DNA of 30,085 nt from an uncultured Prevotella sp. (GCA_934204655.1 CAKPZJ010000032.1:1-30085), one strand, 5' to 3'; shown: positions 1 through 7,885, numbered from the stretch's first letter. Numbers and translations are program-made. The notes: a model not told the origin generated them from the letters alone.

Positions 1-62
1 TGATGGCAAGACATCAGAAAATAGCAAAACTCTTTGACGAAGATTTTTGGGTGACGCAATGA
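1..62 (+). CDS. C-terminal end of an unidentified upstream gene (partial)
   Basis: The frame starting at base 3 stays open to a TGA at 60-62. It encodes a tail ending in the residues KIAKLFDEDFWVTQ, and the gene begins before the window. Its TGA overlaps the ATG at 59-61 in an ATGA arrangement, the usual sign of translational coupling to the next gene, inositol-phosphate synthase. In Bacteroides the synthase gene sits with inositol-lipid genes such as a CDP-alcohol phosphotransferase and a phosphatase, so a gene of that pathway would fit. The visible tail is too short to assign a family. That the frame is coding rests only on the overlap. Confidence 0.45.
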   Translation, partial: MARHQKIAKLFDEDFWVTQ

Positions 63-1398
63 CGAAGTCAGGAAAAAGACAATCGCTAAACCCGCAGAGG
101 GAAAATTAGGAATTATGGTCGTGGGCTGTGGTGCCGTGGCTACCACCTTTATGACCGGTGTACTGATGACACGCAAGGGACTGGCCAAGCCCATCGGGTC
201 AATGACTCAGTACGACAAGATACGTGTGGGCAGGGGTGCCGAGAAGCAGTACCTGCACTACAAGGACATAGTGCCACTGGCCAAGCTGGACGACATAGTC
301 TTCGGAACCTGGGATGTGTACCCCCAGAACGCCTACCAGGCTGCCATGTACGCCGAGGTGCTCAAGGAGAAGGACATAGAGCCCGTGCGAGATGAGTTGG
401 AGAAGATAGTGCCCATGAAGGCAGCTTTCGACCACAACTATGCCAAGCGGCTCACCGGCAATAACGTCAAGGAGTGTGCCACCCGCTGGGAGATGGTAGA
501 GGCGCTGCGCGAGGACATACGCTCCTTCAAGGCCGAGAACCACTGCGCGCGCATCGTGGTAATCTGGGCTGCATCGACAGAAATCTATGTACCCGTAGAC
601 GAGAAGATACACTACTCGTTAGAGGCCCTGGAGGCTGCCATGAAAGCCGACGACCGCGAGCACATAGCCCCCTCGATGTGCTATGCCTACGCGGCGCTGT
701 CAGAGGGCGCGCCCTTTATCATGGGTGCGCCTAACACCACGGTAGACATACCCGCCATGTGGCAACTGGCCGAGAAGACCCGTATGCCCATAGCCGGCAA
801 GGATTTCAAGACGGGACAGACGCTGGTAAAGAGTGGATTTGCCCCCATCATCGGCACCCGTTGCCTGGGCCTGAGCGGCTGGTTCTCGACCAACATCCTC
901 GGCAACCGCGACGGACTGGTGCTCGACGAGCCTGCCAACTTCCACACCAAGGAGGTGAGCAAGCTCTCTACCCTTGAGACTATCCTCAAGCCCGACGTAC
1001 AGCCCGACCTCTACGGCCATGGCAACGACGAGGACACGCAGTACTACCACAAGGTGCGCATCAACTACTACCCGCCGCGCAACGACAACAAGGAGGGATG
1101 GGACAACATAGACATCTTCGGCTGGATGGGCTATCCGATGCAGATAAAGATTAACTTCCTCTGTCGCGACTCTATCCTGGCCGCCCCGCTGCTGCTCGAC
1201 CTGACGCTGCTGAGCGACCTGGCTGCCCGTGCGGGCCGCTACGGCATACAGCGCTTCCTGAGTTTCTTCCTCAAAGCGCCCATGCACGACTACACCCAGG
1301 GTGAGGAGGCTGTTAACAACCTGTACCAGCAGTACACCATGCTCAAGAACGCCATCCGCGAGATGGGCGGCTACGAGCCTGACGAGGAGATAGACTAA
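59..1398 (+). CDS. ino1: myo-inositol-1(3)-phosphate synthase, with an apparent 1-nt frameshift near the start
   Basis: Converts glucose 6-phosphate to inositol 3-phosphate with NAD+ in the cytoplasm. In gut Bacteroides this feeds phosphoinositol lipids. From base 115 the frame is open for 427 codons. It begins at the Gly-rich NAD-binding strand (MVVGCGAVATTF) and includes family signatures WAASTEIY, SMCYAYAA, GKDFKTGQT, WFSTNILGNRDG, NYYPPR and NIDIFGWMGYPM. The length matches bacterial homologues of about 430 residues. Homologues have some 20 residues before the NAD-binding strand, and these are encoded upstream in the same frame (KTIAKPAEGKLGI) without any ATG, GTG or TTG start. The ATG at 59-61 is one nucleotide out of frame. 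One extra A in the A5 run at 73-77 would join it cleanly. I therefore take 59 as the true start and the shift as a sequencing or assembly indel, or a real mutation. Confidence 0.9.
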
Positions 1399-1660
1399 CG
1401 CCCATGGCTGCCATCAGCACCGCCATCACTGGCTGGTGCCTGGTGGCATCGCCCCCGCCGACCGGAGCCATCCGCAGCTCCGTCCGAAGACTTGGGATGT
1501 ACATACTGAGGTTTGGCACGTGCGTCCGAAGACTCCGAATGTACGTCCGGCACTTACGGACCGAGCCGGCAAGGGCTGGCAAAGCGTCTGAGAGGGTCGC
1601 CCCGTTAGGGACAGCGGTTCCCAGCGGACGAGCGACCGTGGCGGAGGCAAGGCGATATAC
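1399..1660. other. intergenic stretch without a supported gene
   Basis: The GC-rich space between inositol-phosphate synthase and the convergent transporter gene has open frames on both strands, but none shows family motifs. They overlap the transporter in antisense or read through the 21-bp repeats at 1478-1549. No promoter of the TAnnTTTG type was seen. A weak hairpin can form between GGTCGC near 1594 and GCGACC near 1632. Confidence 0.5.
1478..1549. repeat. degenerate 21-bp tandem repeat, about 3.4 copies
   Basis: Three consecutive 21-base units lie at 1487-1507, 1508-1528 and 1529-1549, preceded by a 9-base partial unit at 1478-1486. Read on the minus strand each full unit resembles CGGACGTACATTCGGAGTCTT; the outer two share GTACAT and AGTCTT, and two units begin CGGACG. 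Because 21 is a multiple of 3, both strands translate into seven-residue repeats (minus strand: RTYIRSL, RTHVPNL, SMYIPSL). The array lies between convergent genes. I recall similar repeat text in intergenic DNA of other Prevotella genomes, but cannot check this here. Confidence 0.7.
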
Positions 1661-1700
1661 GATGAGGGCGCCCGTGGACATTGCCACGGGCGCCCTCATT
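1661..1700. terminator. bidirectional hairpin between convergent genes
   Basis: A perfect 16-bp GC-rich stem (1662-1677 with 1684-1699) closes a six-base loop. It lies between the 3' ends of ino1 (+) and the sugar transporter (-). There is no long T-run on either side, so a terminator role is inferred from position and stem strength. Confidence 0.7.
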
Positions 1701-1727
1701 GTATCTATCGGTATGGCCTACCCTCTC

Positions 1728-2927
1728 CTACTTAGCACGGGCCATGCGCAGGGCATAGGCCAGTACCACCACAAACCCCGCAAAGGGAATGGCAAAGGGC
1801 AGGGTGAGCCCCACGCGGTCGGCCACCAGCCCCATGAGCAGGAAGCCGCATCCGCCGATAGGCGTCATCATCAGCAGCGACGAGGCGCTCTTGGTATAGT
1901 CGCCCAGGCCGCTCAGGGCCAGGGCAAAGATGGTGGGAAACATGATGGCCTCGAACAGGTAGTTGGCCACCAGGGCCACCATAGACACCACGCCCACATC
2001 GCAGAGCACCACAGCCATACACACCACCGTGCCCACGGCACAGCCCAAGAGCATACGCACGGGGGTAACCGTGCGCATAATCCAGCTGCCCAGAAAGCGG
2101 CCCACCATGAAGAAGGCCAGCGCACAGGTGAGCACCACCGAGGCTACGTCGTCGGTCATCCACCCCTTGCCGGTGACAAAGTTGATGAAGTAGCTGTTGA
2201 TAGATATTTCGCCTATCTCGTAGCACAGCAGGGCCAGCAGCCCGAACCTGAACAGCGGCCGGTGCAGCAGCAGTTCGGCTACGCGCGAGCCCCTCAGCTC
2301 GCCGTCCTTGCCGTCGGCATGACTGATTTCGGGCAACTGCACACGGGCAAAGACCACCGCTATGACAAGCACCAGCACGCCTAACAGCGCATAGGGTACG
2401 GCCACCGAACCGCCACCGGCTGCGGAACCGAAGAAGAACTGTCCCACGGCAAAGGTGGCAAACAGGCCGCCCAGGCCGTTGAACGACTGCGAGAAATTGA
2501 GCCTGCTGGTGGCCGTGGCAGGGTCGCCCAGCTCGGTAACATAGGGGTTGGCGGCCGTCTCTAAGAACACCAGTCCGCACCCTATGACGAAGAGGGCCGT
2601 CAGGAAGCCCCCGAACGTGCCCATCCATGCCCCGGGCACAAAGAGCAGCGCTCCCACGCCGAAAAGCACCAGCCCGAACACCACGCCGCACCTGTAGCCA
2701 TAGCGATTGATAAACATGCCGGCCGGAATGGCCATGAGGAAATAGCCCAGATAGGTGGTTACCTGTATCAGGGCCGACCGCGCGATGGTAATGTCCATCT
2801 CGTTTTGCAGGTACTTGTTCAGCACGTCCAGGATGGCCCTTGCAAATCCCCAGAGGAAGAAGAGCAGCGTAACCAGGACAAACGGCACCAGGTAGCGGCG
2901 GTCTGTGAGTGTCTTTTTAGTCATCAT
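1728..2927 (-). CDS. FucP-type MFS sugar:proton symporter
   Basis: Inner-membrane transporter of the L-fucose permease / glucose-galactose transporter branch of the major facilitator superfamily. Visible hallmarks: LFFLWGFARAILDVLNKYLQ in helix 1, the ALIQ..YLGYF segment in helix 2, GYRCG in the cytoplasmic loop, then FLETAANPYVTELG and RLNFSQSFNGLG. About 12 hydrophobic segments span some 400 residues, the usual family length. The longest frame starts at a TTG at 2948, but ATGs at 2936, 2927 and 2924 are more likely starts; 2927 gives MMTKKTL. It follows aqpZ with about 70 bases between and no visible promoter, so the two probably form one operon. Fucose, glucose or galactose are possible substrates; sequence alone does not decide. 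Confidence 0.85.
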   Translation of the reverse strand: MMTKKTLTDRRYLVPFVLVTLLFFLWGFARAILDVLNKYLQNEMDITIARSALIQVTTYLGYFLMAIPAGMFINRYGYRCGVVFGLVLFGVGALLFVPGAWMGTFGGFLTALFVIGCGLVFLETAANPYVTELGDPATATSRLNFSQSFNGLGGLFATFAVGQFFFGSAAGGGSVAVPYALLGVLVLVIAVVFARVQLPEISHADGKDGELRGSRVAELLLHRPLFRFGLLALLCYEIGEISINSYFINFVTGKGWMTDDVASVVLTCALAFFMVGRFLGSWIMRTVTPVRMLLGCAVGTVVCMAVVLCDVGVVSMVALVANYLFEAIMFPTIFALALSGLGDYTKSASSLLMMTPIGGCGFLLMGLVADRVGLTLPFAIPFAGFVVVLAYALRMARAK

Positions 2928-2998
2928 TCGTATCATTATAAACAGCAAGGGGGCACATCACTTATGCCCCCAGCCGTCTGTCAGTATCAGTCGGTATC

Positions 2999-3688
2999 TT
3001 ATTTCTTCTTAGTACATGGCTCCACCACCTTCCACAGCAGGGCAGCCAGCGCTCCGCCTGCCATCGGGCCCACGATGAATATCCACAAGTGGGCCAGGGC
3101 CGAGCCACCCTGGAACAGGGCGGGGCCTATGGAGCGTGCGGGGTTGACCGAGGTACCCGTATAGCGTATGCAGGCCAGGTGTACCAGCACCAGGGCCAGC
3201 CCGATGGCCAGCCCGCCAAAGGCGCTGTTCACATTGGTCTTGGCCGTAACGCCCAGCACCACGAATACGAAGACGCAGGTAAACACCACCTCGGCCACCA
3301 GGCCTCCCCAGACGCTAATCTGCTGCACCTCATTGATAGCCTGCAGGTCGTTGGCGCCCGTGCCTATCAGTCCGGCCGTAGAGGTAAGCAGACAAAGTAT
3401 GGCAGCGCCTATCAGTCCGCCTATGACCTGGTAGAGCATGTACATGGCGCAGTCGCGACCGCTCATGCGCTTACTCAGATACACCCCCAACGTGATGGCA
3501 GGGTTAATGTGGCATCCGCTTATGCCACCGATGGTATAGGCCATGGCCACCACCGAGAGCCCGAAGGCCAGGGCGGTTCCTACGACCGAGGCCGCGTTAG
3601 AAGGGTTACAACCCAGCGAGACTGCGGCTCCGCAGCCCATCAGCACCAGTACCATGGTGCCCACCATTTCTGCTAAATACTTCTTCAT
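2999..3688 (-). CDS. aqpZ: aquaporin Z (MIP-family water channel)
   Basis: Six-helix inner-membrane channel of 229 residues, the normal AqpZ length. Both NPA boxes are intact (62-64 and 182-184). The selectivity-filter residues of E. coli AqpZ have counterparts: Phe42 in ALAFGL, His170 in VLVHLA and Arg185 after the second NPA, with Thr179 in the position of AqpZ Thr183. His rather than Gly at the second position argues for water rather than glycerol transport. The start ATG at 3688 gives a normal N-terminus (MKKYLAEMVGT). The FucP-type transporter lies directly downstream on the same strand. No clear TAnnTTTG promoter is visible before the gene. Confidence 0.93.
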   Translation of the reverse strand: MKKYLAEMVGTMVLVLMGCGAAVSLGCNPSNAASVVGTALAFGLSVVAMAYTIGGISGCHINPAITLGVYLSKRMSGRDCAMYMLYQVIGGLIGAAILCLLTSTAGLIGTGANDLQAINEVQQISVWGGLVAEVVFTCVFVFVVLGVTAKTNVNSAFGGLAIGLALVLVHLACIRYTGTSVNPARSIGPALFQGGSALAHLWIFIVGPMAGGALAALLWKVVEPCTKKK

Positions 3689-3830
3689 ATCCGTTATAGT
3701 TTAGTTTTACTTATCTCGTTTTTAGGGTATTGGTTTCTATCTACTAACGCCCGGACAGCCGTTTTATTGTCCGCCGGTGCCGTTTTATCTGCCGTCAGCC
3801 GGGCTGTGGCCAGGGCGCATAGGGGCATGG

Positions 3831-4160
3831 TCAGTCCAGCTGCACCTGTTGGTCGCGCTGTACCGAGAGCACACCCGGCACCCGTTGCAGACGGCGTATC
3901 AGCCTTTCTAAGTTGGCTCGCTCTGGAGCCCTGACGGCCATGCCCTTCAGCACGGCGTACCGGTAGACCACCTGGCAGCCCTCGCGCTTCACGGCAGCCT
4001 CGAGCGCGCTGCTGCCCACATCGGCACTATAGTAGATGATAAGCACGCGCGACACCACAGGCTGACACTCGCCACTGCCAGGCCTCGCCATAGCGGCCTC
4101 GCGATGCACGCAGCCAGCCATGACCACTCCGAGTAACAACAATAGTAACCATGTACGCAC
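3831..4160 (-). CDS. small lipoprotein with inhibitor I9 / subtilisin-propeptide-like domain
   Basis: With the GTG at 4160 as start the product is 109 residues. It has a short basic N-end (VRTW), a run of six leucines, and a lipobox-like VMAGC, suggesting a lipid-anchored exported protein. The remainder (from RVLIIYY to QVQLD) follows the pattern of stand-alone I9 domains: a first strand, a helix with ALEAAVKREG, VVYRYAVLKGMAV, a helix with LERLIRRLQRVPGV, and a last strand LSVQRDQQVQL. No peptidase domain is attached. The frame is open further, to an ATG at 4214, but a good promoter (4185-4215) overlaps that part, so the upstream ATG should lie outside the transcript. The I9 resemblance is by pattern and is not certain; function unknown. 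Confidence 0.65.
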   Translation of the reverse strand: MRTWLLLLLLGVVMAGCVHREAAMARPGSGECQPVVSRVLIIYYSADVGSSALEAAVKREGCQVVYRYAVLKGMAVRAPERANLERLIRRLQRVPGVLSVQRDQQVQLD

Positions 4161-4184
4161 ACTGGTAATGAATGGTTTAACACA

Positions 4185-4215
4185 CAAAATTAACAAAAGT
4201 TGGCCAACCGTCAAA
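4185..4215 (-). promoter_or_regulatory. promoter of the I9-like lipoprotein gene
   Basis: On the minus strand TTTG (4212-4215), a 19-base spacer and TAATTTTG (4185-4192) fit the Bacteroidetes -33/-7 pattern. Predicted transcription starts near 4182, about 20 bases before the GTG at 4160. Confidence 0.65.
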
Positions 4216-4422
4216 AAATTTTTCCTACATTTTTCGGCCGCCGCCCCGGCCCTTGCCTATTGTAGGCCAGCCATCGCCTATACCTTATTATATATACATG
4301 CGCGCGAGGAGACCCGTCACGGACCTCACTGCCACGGCTCCGGCCGTTACGGTAACCATCGGGCCACCCATCGGAATATAAGAAAAACCATTAGGAACCA
4401 TGGCGCTGATTAGGGGAGAAAT

Positions 4423-4447
4423 AAAAAAAGGGACTCCGCTGAGTCCC
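4423..4447 (-). terminator. intrinsic terminator of the candidate small RNA
   Basis: A seven-base-pair stem (4430-4436 with 4441-4447) with loop CGCT is followed on the minus strand by seven Ts (4423-4429). This is the clearest classical terminator in the window. It would also stop read-through from the large gene upstream. Confidence 0.85.
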
Positions 4448-4488
4448 AATCTTTGTTAACCTTAAATCTAATACCATGAAAAACACGA
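4424..4488 (-). ncRNA. candidate small RNA, about 65 nt, with its own promoter and terminator
   Basis: Minus strand, entirely between the 3' end of the REC/PEP-synthase-like gene (stop at 4563) and the I9-like lipoprotein. A full promoter (4491-4522) is followed by about 40 bases containing TTCATGGTATTAGATTTAAG, then a GC hairpin and seven Ts. Promoter to terminator spans only about 65 bases. A short frame opens at the ATG near 4476 but runs through the terminator stem, so a peptide is unlikely. I recall near-identical elements recurring between genes in Prevotella and Bacteroides genomes, consistent with a family of paralogous small RNAs, but I cannot confirm a family name. Confidence 0.6.
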
Positions 4489-4490
4489 TG

Positions 4491-4522
4491 CAAAGGTACG
4501 AGGTTTACTCCACATCTCCAAA
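4491..4522 (-). promoter_or_regulatory. promoter of the candidate small RNA
   Basis: Minus strand: TTTG (4519-4522), a 20-base spacer and TACCTTTG (4491-4498). Both boxes and the spacing equal those in front of the tRNA gene at 29965-29996. Confidence 0.7.
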
Positions 4523-4562
4523 CATTTTACCTGTTTTTTTGCTAACGACTATAATTATTGAC

Positions 4563-7520
4563 CTAAATCAAGATAGCACCCTCCTGCTTCTTCCCATCCA
4601 TCAGGATACGTAAAGGGTGGTCGAAACGGACGTGGCGCACGTAGCGGGTTTCCTCGACAGCGGGCAGGGAGTCAAGGAGATCCTTACGGTAGACGCTGCC
4701 AGCGTCATTGGTGTCAATAGTAAAATAGCCAACACCAAAGCTGGTAAGATTCTGAAAGAAGTGGGTACCCTGGCTGGGGTCGACACGGTAGTTCTTGAGC
4801 TCAAGCTCTACGATAACCTGTGCTGCACTGATGTGGGGCCACTTAACAGGAATACCGAGCCAAGGGTCGCTGGAGCCCCAACGGCCCGGGCCCACCAGGA
4901 TGTAGCCGCGACCGGCATCGAGAAACTGGCGGTTGATGCGCTCTATCTCGTCGGCTATGGCGGGATTGTTCATGGCCGTAAACTGGTCGTCGGTCTTGAC
5001 GTAGACCACATCGGTAACCTCCTCGCTGATGCCGTGGCCCAGCGAGTGGTGCGAACGGAGCAGGCACTGGTCGTCAGGAATGGCCGCCACGTCCTCGTCC
5101 AGCATCTGCTTAGAGTCTACGATGGGCCTAATCTGCAGCAGGAAGAGTTCGCCAGTACGGTCGGCGTTCAGGTTGCAAGCAAACTCAACCTCCACAGGTC
5201 TACGCATCTCGCCAGCGCCATACTTCATGGTCATCTGGAGCAGCTCGGGCAGCGGAAAGACACCCTGCTGCAACACACCGGAAAAAGTTATGAGCTTGCG
5301 GCCGCCCTCGTAGATGCCATCGCGTATCACCTGGTCGTAGGGGTCAAAGGTGGAGGCGATATAGGACAGCGACTGGTCGGCCACGGCATCCTTGACCTTC
5401 AGCTTGAGTATGTTGAAACCGTCGTCGACCTGGAAATCGTCGCCTACATGCTTCATGTCCAGTGCGTAGAACTGCGTCTGGGTCTCGCGCAGCGCCGTCT
5501 CCATCTCGCTGGTCTGCAACACCTGGTGTGGATGGTACGGCGACACGCGCAGCGTCTGCCCCCCGTCTACGATATACTTGCCCAGGCCCAGCGCCAGCGA
5601 CGCTATGCCCTCCTCGGCACGCTCGTCGCCGATGGGATAGTAGTTGAGCGACCGCAGCACGCCACTGAAGGTGGGATAGTAACGGTCGGCATACTGCCGG
5701 CCCACCACCTCCTGGAGTATCACGGCCATCTTCTCCTGGTCTATGACATTGCTGGTGGCCGCCATGTAAGCCTTGGAGTCGCGGTAGAACACCGAGGCGT
5801 ACACGCCCTTGATGGCGCAGGCCAGCATCTGCAGCATGGCGTACTTATCTTTAAGGTATGGAATCATGTAGGTAGAGTATATACCTGCAAAGGGCTGATA
5901 GTGGGCGTCCTCGAGCAGCGATGACGAGCGGATGGCTATCGGGCTCTGCGTGGCCTCAAAGAATGCGAAAAAATCTCCGATGAAGTCGTCGGGCAACTGG
6001 GCTCGCAGGAAGTGACTCAGTATCTCGGCATCCGAGGCGTCGCTCAGCGCTATCTGGTAGAGGTTGTTCTGCTCCATAAACTGGTCGAACACATCGGTAC
6101 AGAGCACCACGGTCTTAGGTATCTGTACCGACACGCCTTCGAATTGCCCAAAATCAGGATGGCGCTTGATGATGTTGTCCAAGAAGGCGAGGCCGCGGCC
6201 CTTGCCGCCGAGTGAGCCATCGCCGATACGGGCAAAGTGGCTGAAGCGGTCGAACTTCTTACGGTCGAAAACGGCCACTACGCCCTGGTTCTTGAGGTGG
6301 CGGTACTGTACGATGGCATCGTAGATAATCTGGCGGTGGGCGTCGACATCCTGGAGCTGGTTCCAGGTAACGCCCTTGAGGAAGGCCGACACGGGGAAGA
6401 TGGCGCGGGCCGAGAGCCAGCGGCTCATGTGGTTGCGGCTGATGTGGTAGAGCATCGAGTCGTTGGGTATCTTGAAGATATTGTCCTGCAGCTCCTTCAG
6501 GCTGTGTATGCGCAGGATGGGCTCGTGGGTCGCGGGGTTGCGGAAAATGAAGTCGCCAAAGCCCATGTGGCTCTCCATGAGCCTGCGTAGGTCCAGGCTC
6601 ATCTTCTTGGAGTTCTTGTCGACAAAGCGGAAGCCCTCGGCCTCGGCCTTGGCCCTGTTCTCGCTCTCCGAACTCTCCATGATGAGCGGCACGTACTCGT
6701 CGTGCTGGCGGATGGCCCTGAACAGCTTGATGCCGGCATCGGCATCCTTGGCCCCGGCCATGGGGAAACGTGCATCGCTTATCACGCCCAGCACATTGTC
6801 GCTATACCTATTATATATAGCCATGGCCTCCTCGTAGCTGCGGGCCAGCATCACCTTAGGACGGCCCCGCATACGCAGGGTGGCGGCATGGCGGTTCAGA
6901 GCCTCGGTCGAGAAGCGCTGGCTCTGCAACAGTATGTAGTTATAGAGGTTGGGCAGGATAGAGCTGTAGAACCTGATGCTGTCCTCGACTACCAGTATCA
7001 TCTGTACGCCGGCTTCGCGGATGTCATGGTCTATGTTCATCTTGTCCTCGATGAGCTTGATGATAGAGAGGATAAGGTTGGTGTTGCCCAACCAGCAGAA
7101 TACGTAGTCAAAGATGGACAGATCCTCGTCCTGCATACGCTTGGTGATGCCGTGAGAGAACGGGGTGAGCACCACGCAGTGTATGGCGGGAAACTTGACC
7201 TTGATGGCGCGCGCCACGGTAAAGGCGTCGTTGTCGGCGTTGCCGGGCATACATATCACGAGGTCTATGTTGGTGGTCTGGAGCATCTTTTCGGCCTCGC
7301 CGATGGTACTCACCTGCGTAAAGGTAGGCGGGTAACGCAGGCCGAGCTCCATGTACTCGTTATAGATTTTCTCCTCGATGCGGCCGTCGTCCTCGAGCAT
7401 AAAGGCATCGTACGGGTTGGCCACGATGAGTACATTGTAGATGCGGCGCATCATCAGGTTGACAAAGCTCACATCCTTCAGGTAGAAGGTGTTCCACTGT
7501 GGGGGTATCTTGGTGTCCAT
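4563..7520 (-). CDS. receiver plus PEP/pyruvate-binding (PPDK N-terminal, ATP-grasp) protein
   Basis: Large cytoplasmic protein of about 985 residues from the ATG at 7520 (MDTKIPPQWNTFY). Residues about 26-165 look like a degenerate receiver without a clear phospho-acceptor Asp. Residues about 174-305 form a second receiver with ILVVEDS, Asp249 in VISDARFP and Lys302. Residues about 430-850 match the nucleotide-binding domain of PEP synthase and pyruvate phosphate dikinase: GSLGGKG (435-441), AIRSSSLLED (529-538) and a LLQIRPI strand. The phospho-His swivelling domain and the PEP-binding barrel of those enzymes are absent. A separate C-terminal region follows, containing VGPGRWGSSDPWLGIPV. 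Homologues with this layout are known in Bacteroidetes, but I know of no assigned function. The frame extends to 7805 without homologous sequence, and a TACTTTTG box at 7585-7592 supports the shorter start. Confidence 0.85.
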   Translation of the reverse strand: MDTKIPPQWNTFYLKDVSFVNLMMRRIYNVLIVANPYDAFMLEDDGRIEEKIYNEYMELGLRYPPTFTQVSTIGEAEKMLQTTNIDLVICMPGNADNDAFTVARAIKVKFPAIHCVVLTPFSHGITKRMQDEDLSIFDYVFCWLGNTNLILSIIKLIEDKMNIDHDIREAGVQMILVVEDSIRFYSSILPNLYNYILLQSQRFSTEALNRHAATLRMRGRPKVMLARSYEEAMAIYNRYSDNVLGVISDARFPMAGAKDADAGIKLFRAIRQHDEYVPLIMESSESENRAKAEAEGFRFVDKNSKKMSLDLRRLMESHMGFGDFIFRNPATHEPILRIHSLKELQDNIFKIPNDSMLYHISRNHMSRWLSARAIFPVSAFLKGVTWNQLQDVDAHRQIIYDAIVQYRHLKNQGVVAVFDRKKFDRFSHFARIGDGSLGGKGRGLAFLDNIIKRHPDFGQFEGVSVQIPKTVVLCTDVFDQFMEQNNLYQIALSDASDAEILSHFLRAQLPDDFIGDFFAFFEATQSPIAIRSSSLLEDAHYQPFAGIYSTYMIPYLKDKYAMLQMLACAIKGVYASVFYRDSKAYMAATSNVIDQEKMAVILQEVVGRQYADRYYPTFSGVLRSLNYYPIGDERAEEGIASLALGLGKYIVDGGQTLRVSPYHPHQVLQTSEMETALRETQTQFYALDMKHVGDDFQVDDGFNILKLKVKDAVADQSLSYIASTFDPYDQVIRDGIYEGGRKLITFSGVLQQGVFPLPELLQMTMKYGAGEMRRPVEVEFACNLNADRTGELFLLQIRPIVDSKQMLDEDVAAIPDDQCLLRSHHSLGHGISEEVTDVVYVKTDDQFTAMNNPAIADEIERINRQFLDAGRGYILVGPGRWGSSDPWLGIPVKWPHISAAQVIVELELKNYRVDPSQGTHFFQNLTSFGVGYFTIDTNDAGSVYRKDLLDSLPAVEETRYVRHVRFDHPLRILMDGKKQEGAILI

Positions 7521-7584
7521 GACTGTATTGCTTATCGTTATTGGTAGGGCCATGGCCGGTAGGGGCCAGGCGGGGTTACGCTTA

Positions 7585-7592
7585 CAAAAGTA
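7585..7592 (-). promoter_or_regulatory. possible -7 promoter box of the receiver/PPDK-like gene
   Basis: TACTTTTG on the minus strand, about 65 bases before the ATG at 7520. No TTTG is found at the expected distance upstream, so support is partial. Confidence 0.4.
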
Positions 7593-7885
7593 CGGCTTTT
7601 TCCTGTAACCGCACCATAAATGGCCGGGAGAAATATGCCAGCCCCTACATTGGGGGCCGCGACGACGGCCCGCGGGGCCATGGCCAGGGGCAACGGGACG
7701 GGCGGTGGCGTTTAGGAATGGCGAGGGCACTTTTTGCCGACTCGGTGTAATAATAATCTGGATTTTTGTTGCACAATTCGTTTTTTTTCGATTAATTTGC
7801 ATCATGGCAGTTGGCTCTGCGGTGGCTCGCGACGGCTCCTGTTTTACAAAAAGTAAGCAACCGACGCGAAAAATATCTATTTTTA
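7593..7885. other. divergent intergenic region without a gene
   Basis: This lies between the divergent receiver/PPDK-like gene (-) and gdhA (+). The half next to the former is GC-rich, and the half next to gdhA is AT-rich with T-runs near 7787. Frames here are extensions or shadows without recognisable motifs. The only sites I can support are the -7 boxes at either end. Confidence 0.5.

Noticed and set aside
1404..2384. 326-codon plus-strand frame after ino1
   Set aside because: Most of it is antisense to the MFS transporter, and its protein is a His/Gln-rich shadow. The part before that reads through the 21-bp repeats.
4617..5924. 435-codon plus-strand frame opposite the receiver/PPDK-like gene
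   Set aside because: It lies wholly within a gene with clear domain motifs on the other strand and has no motifs of its own.
7521..7805. N-terminal extension of the receiver/PPDK-like protein
   Set aside because: The added 95 residues are Pro/Arg-rich without family similarity, and a promoter-like TACTTTTG box falls inside them. The ATG at 7520 gives the expected N-terminus.
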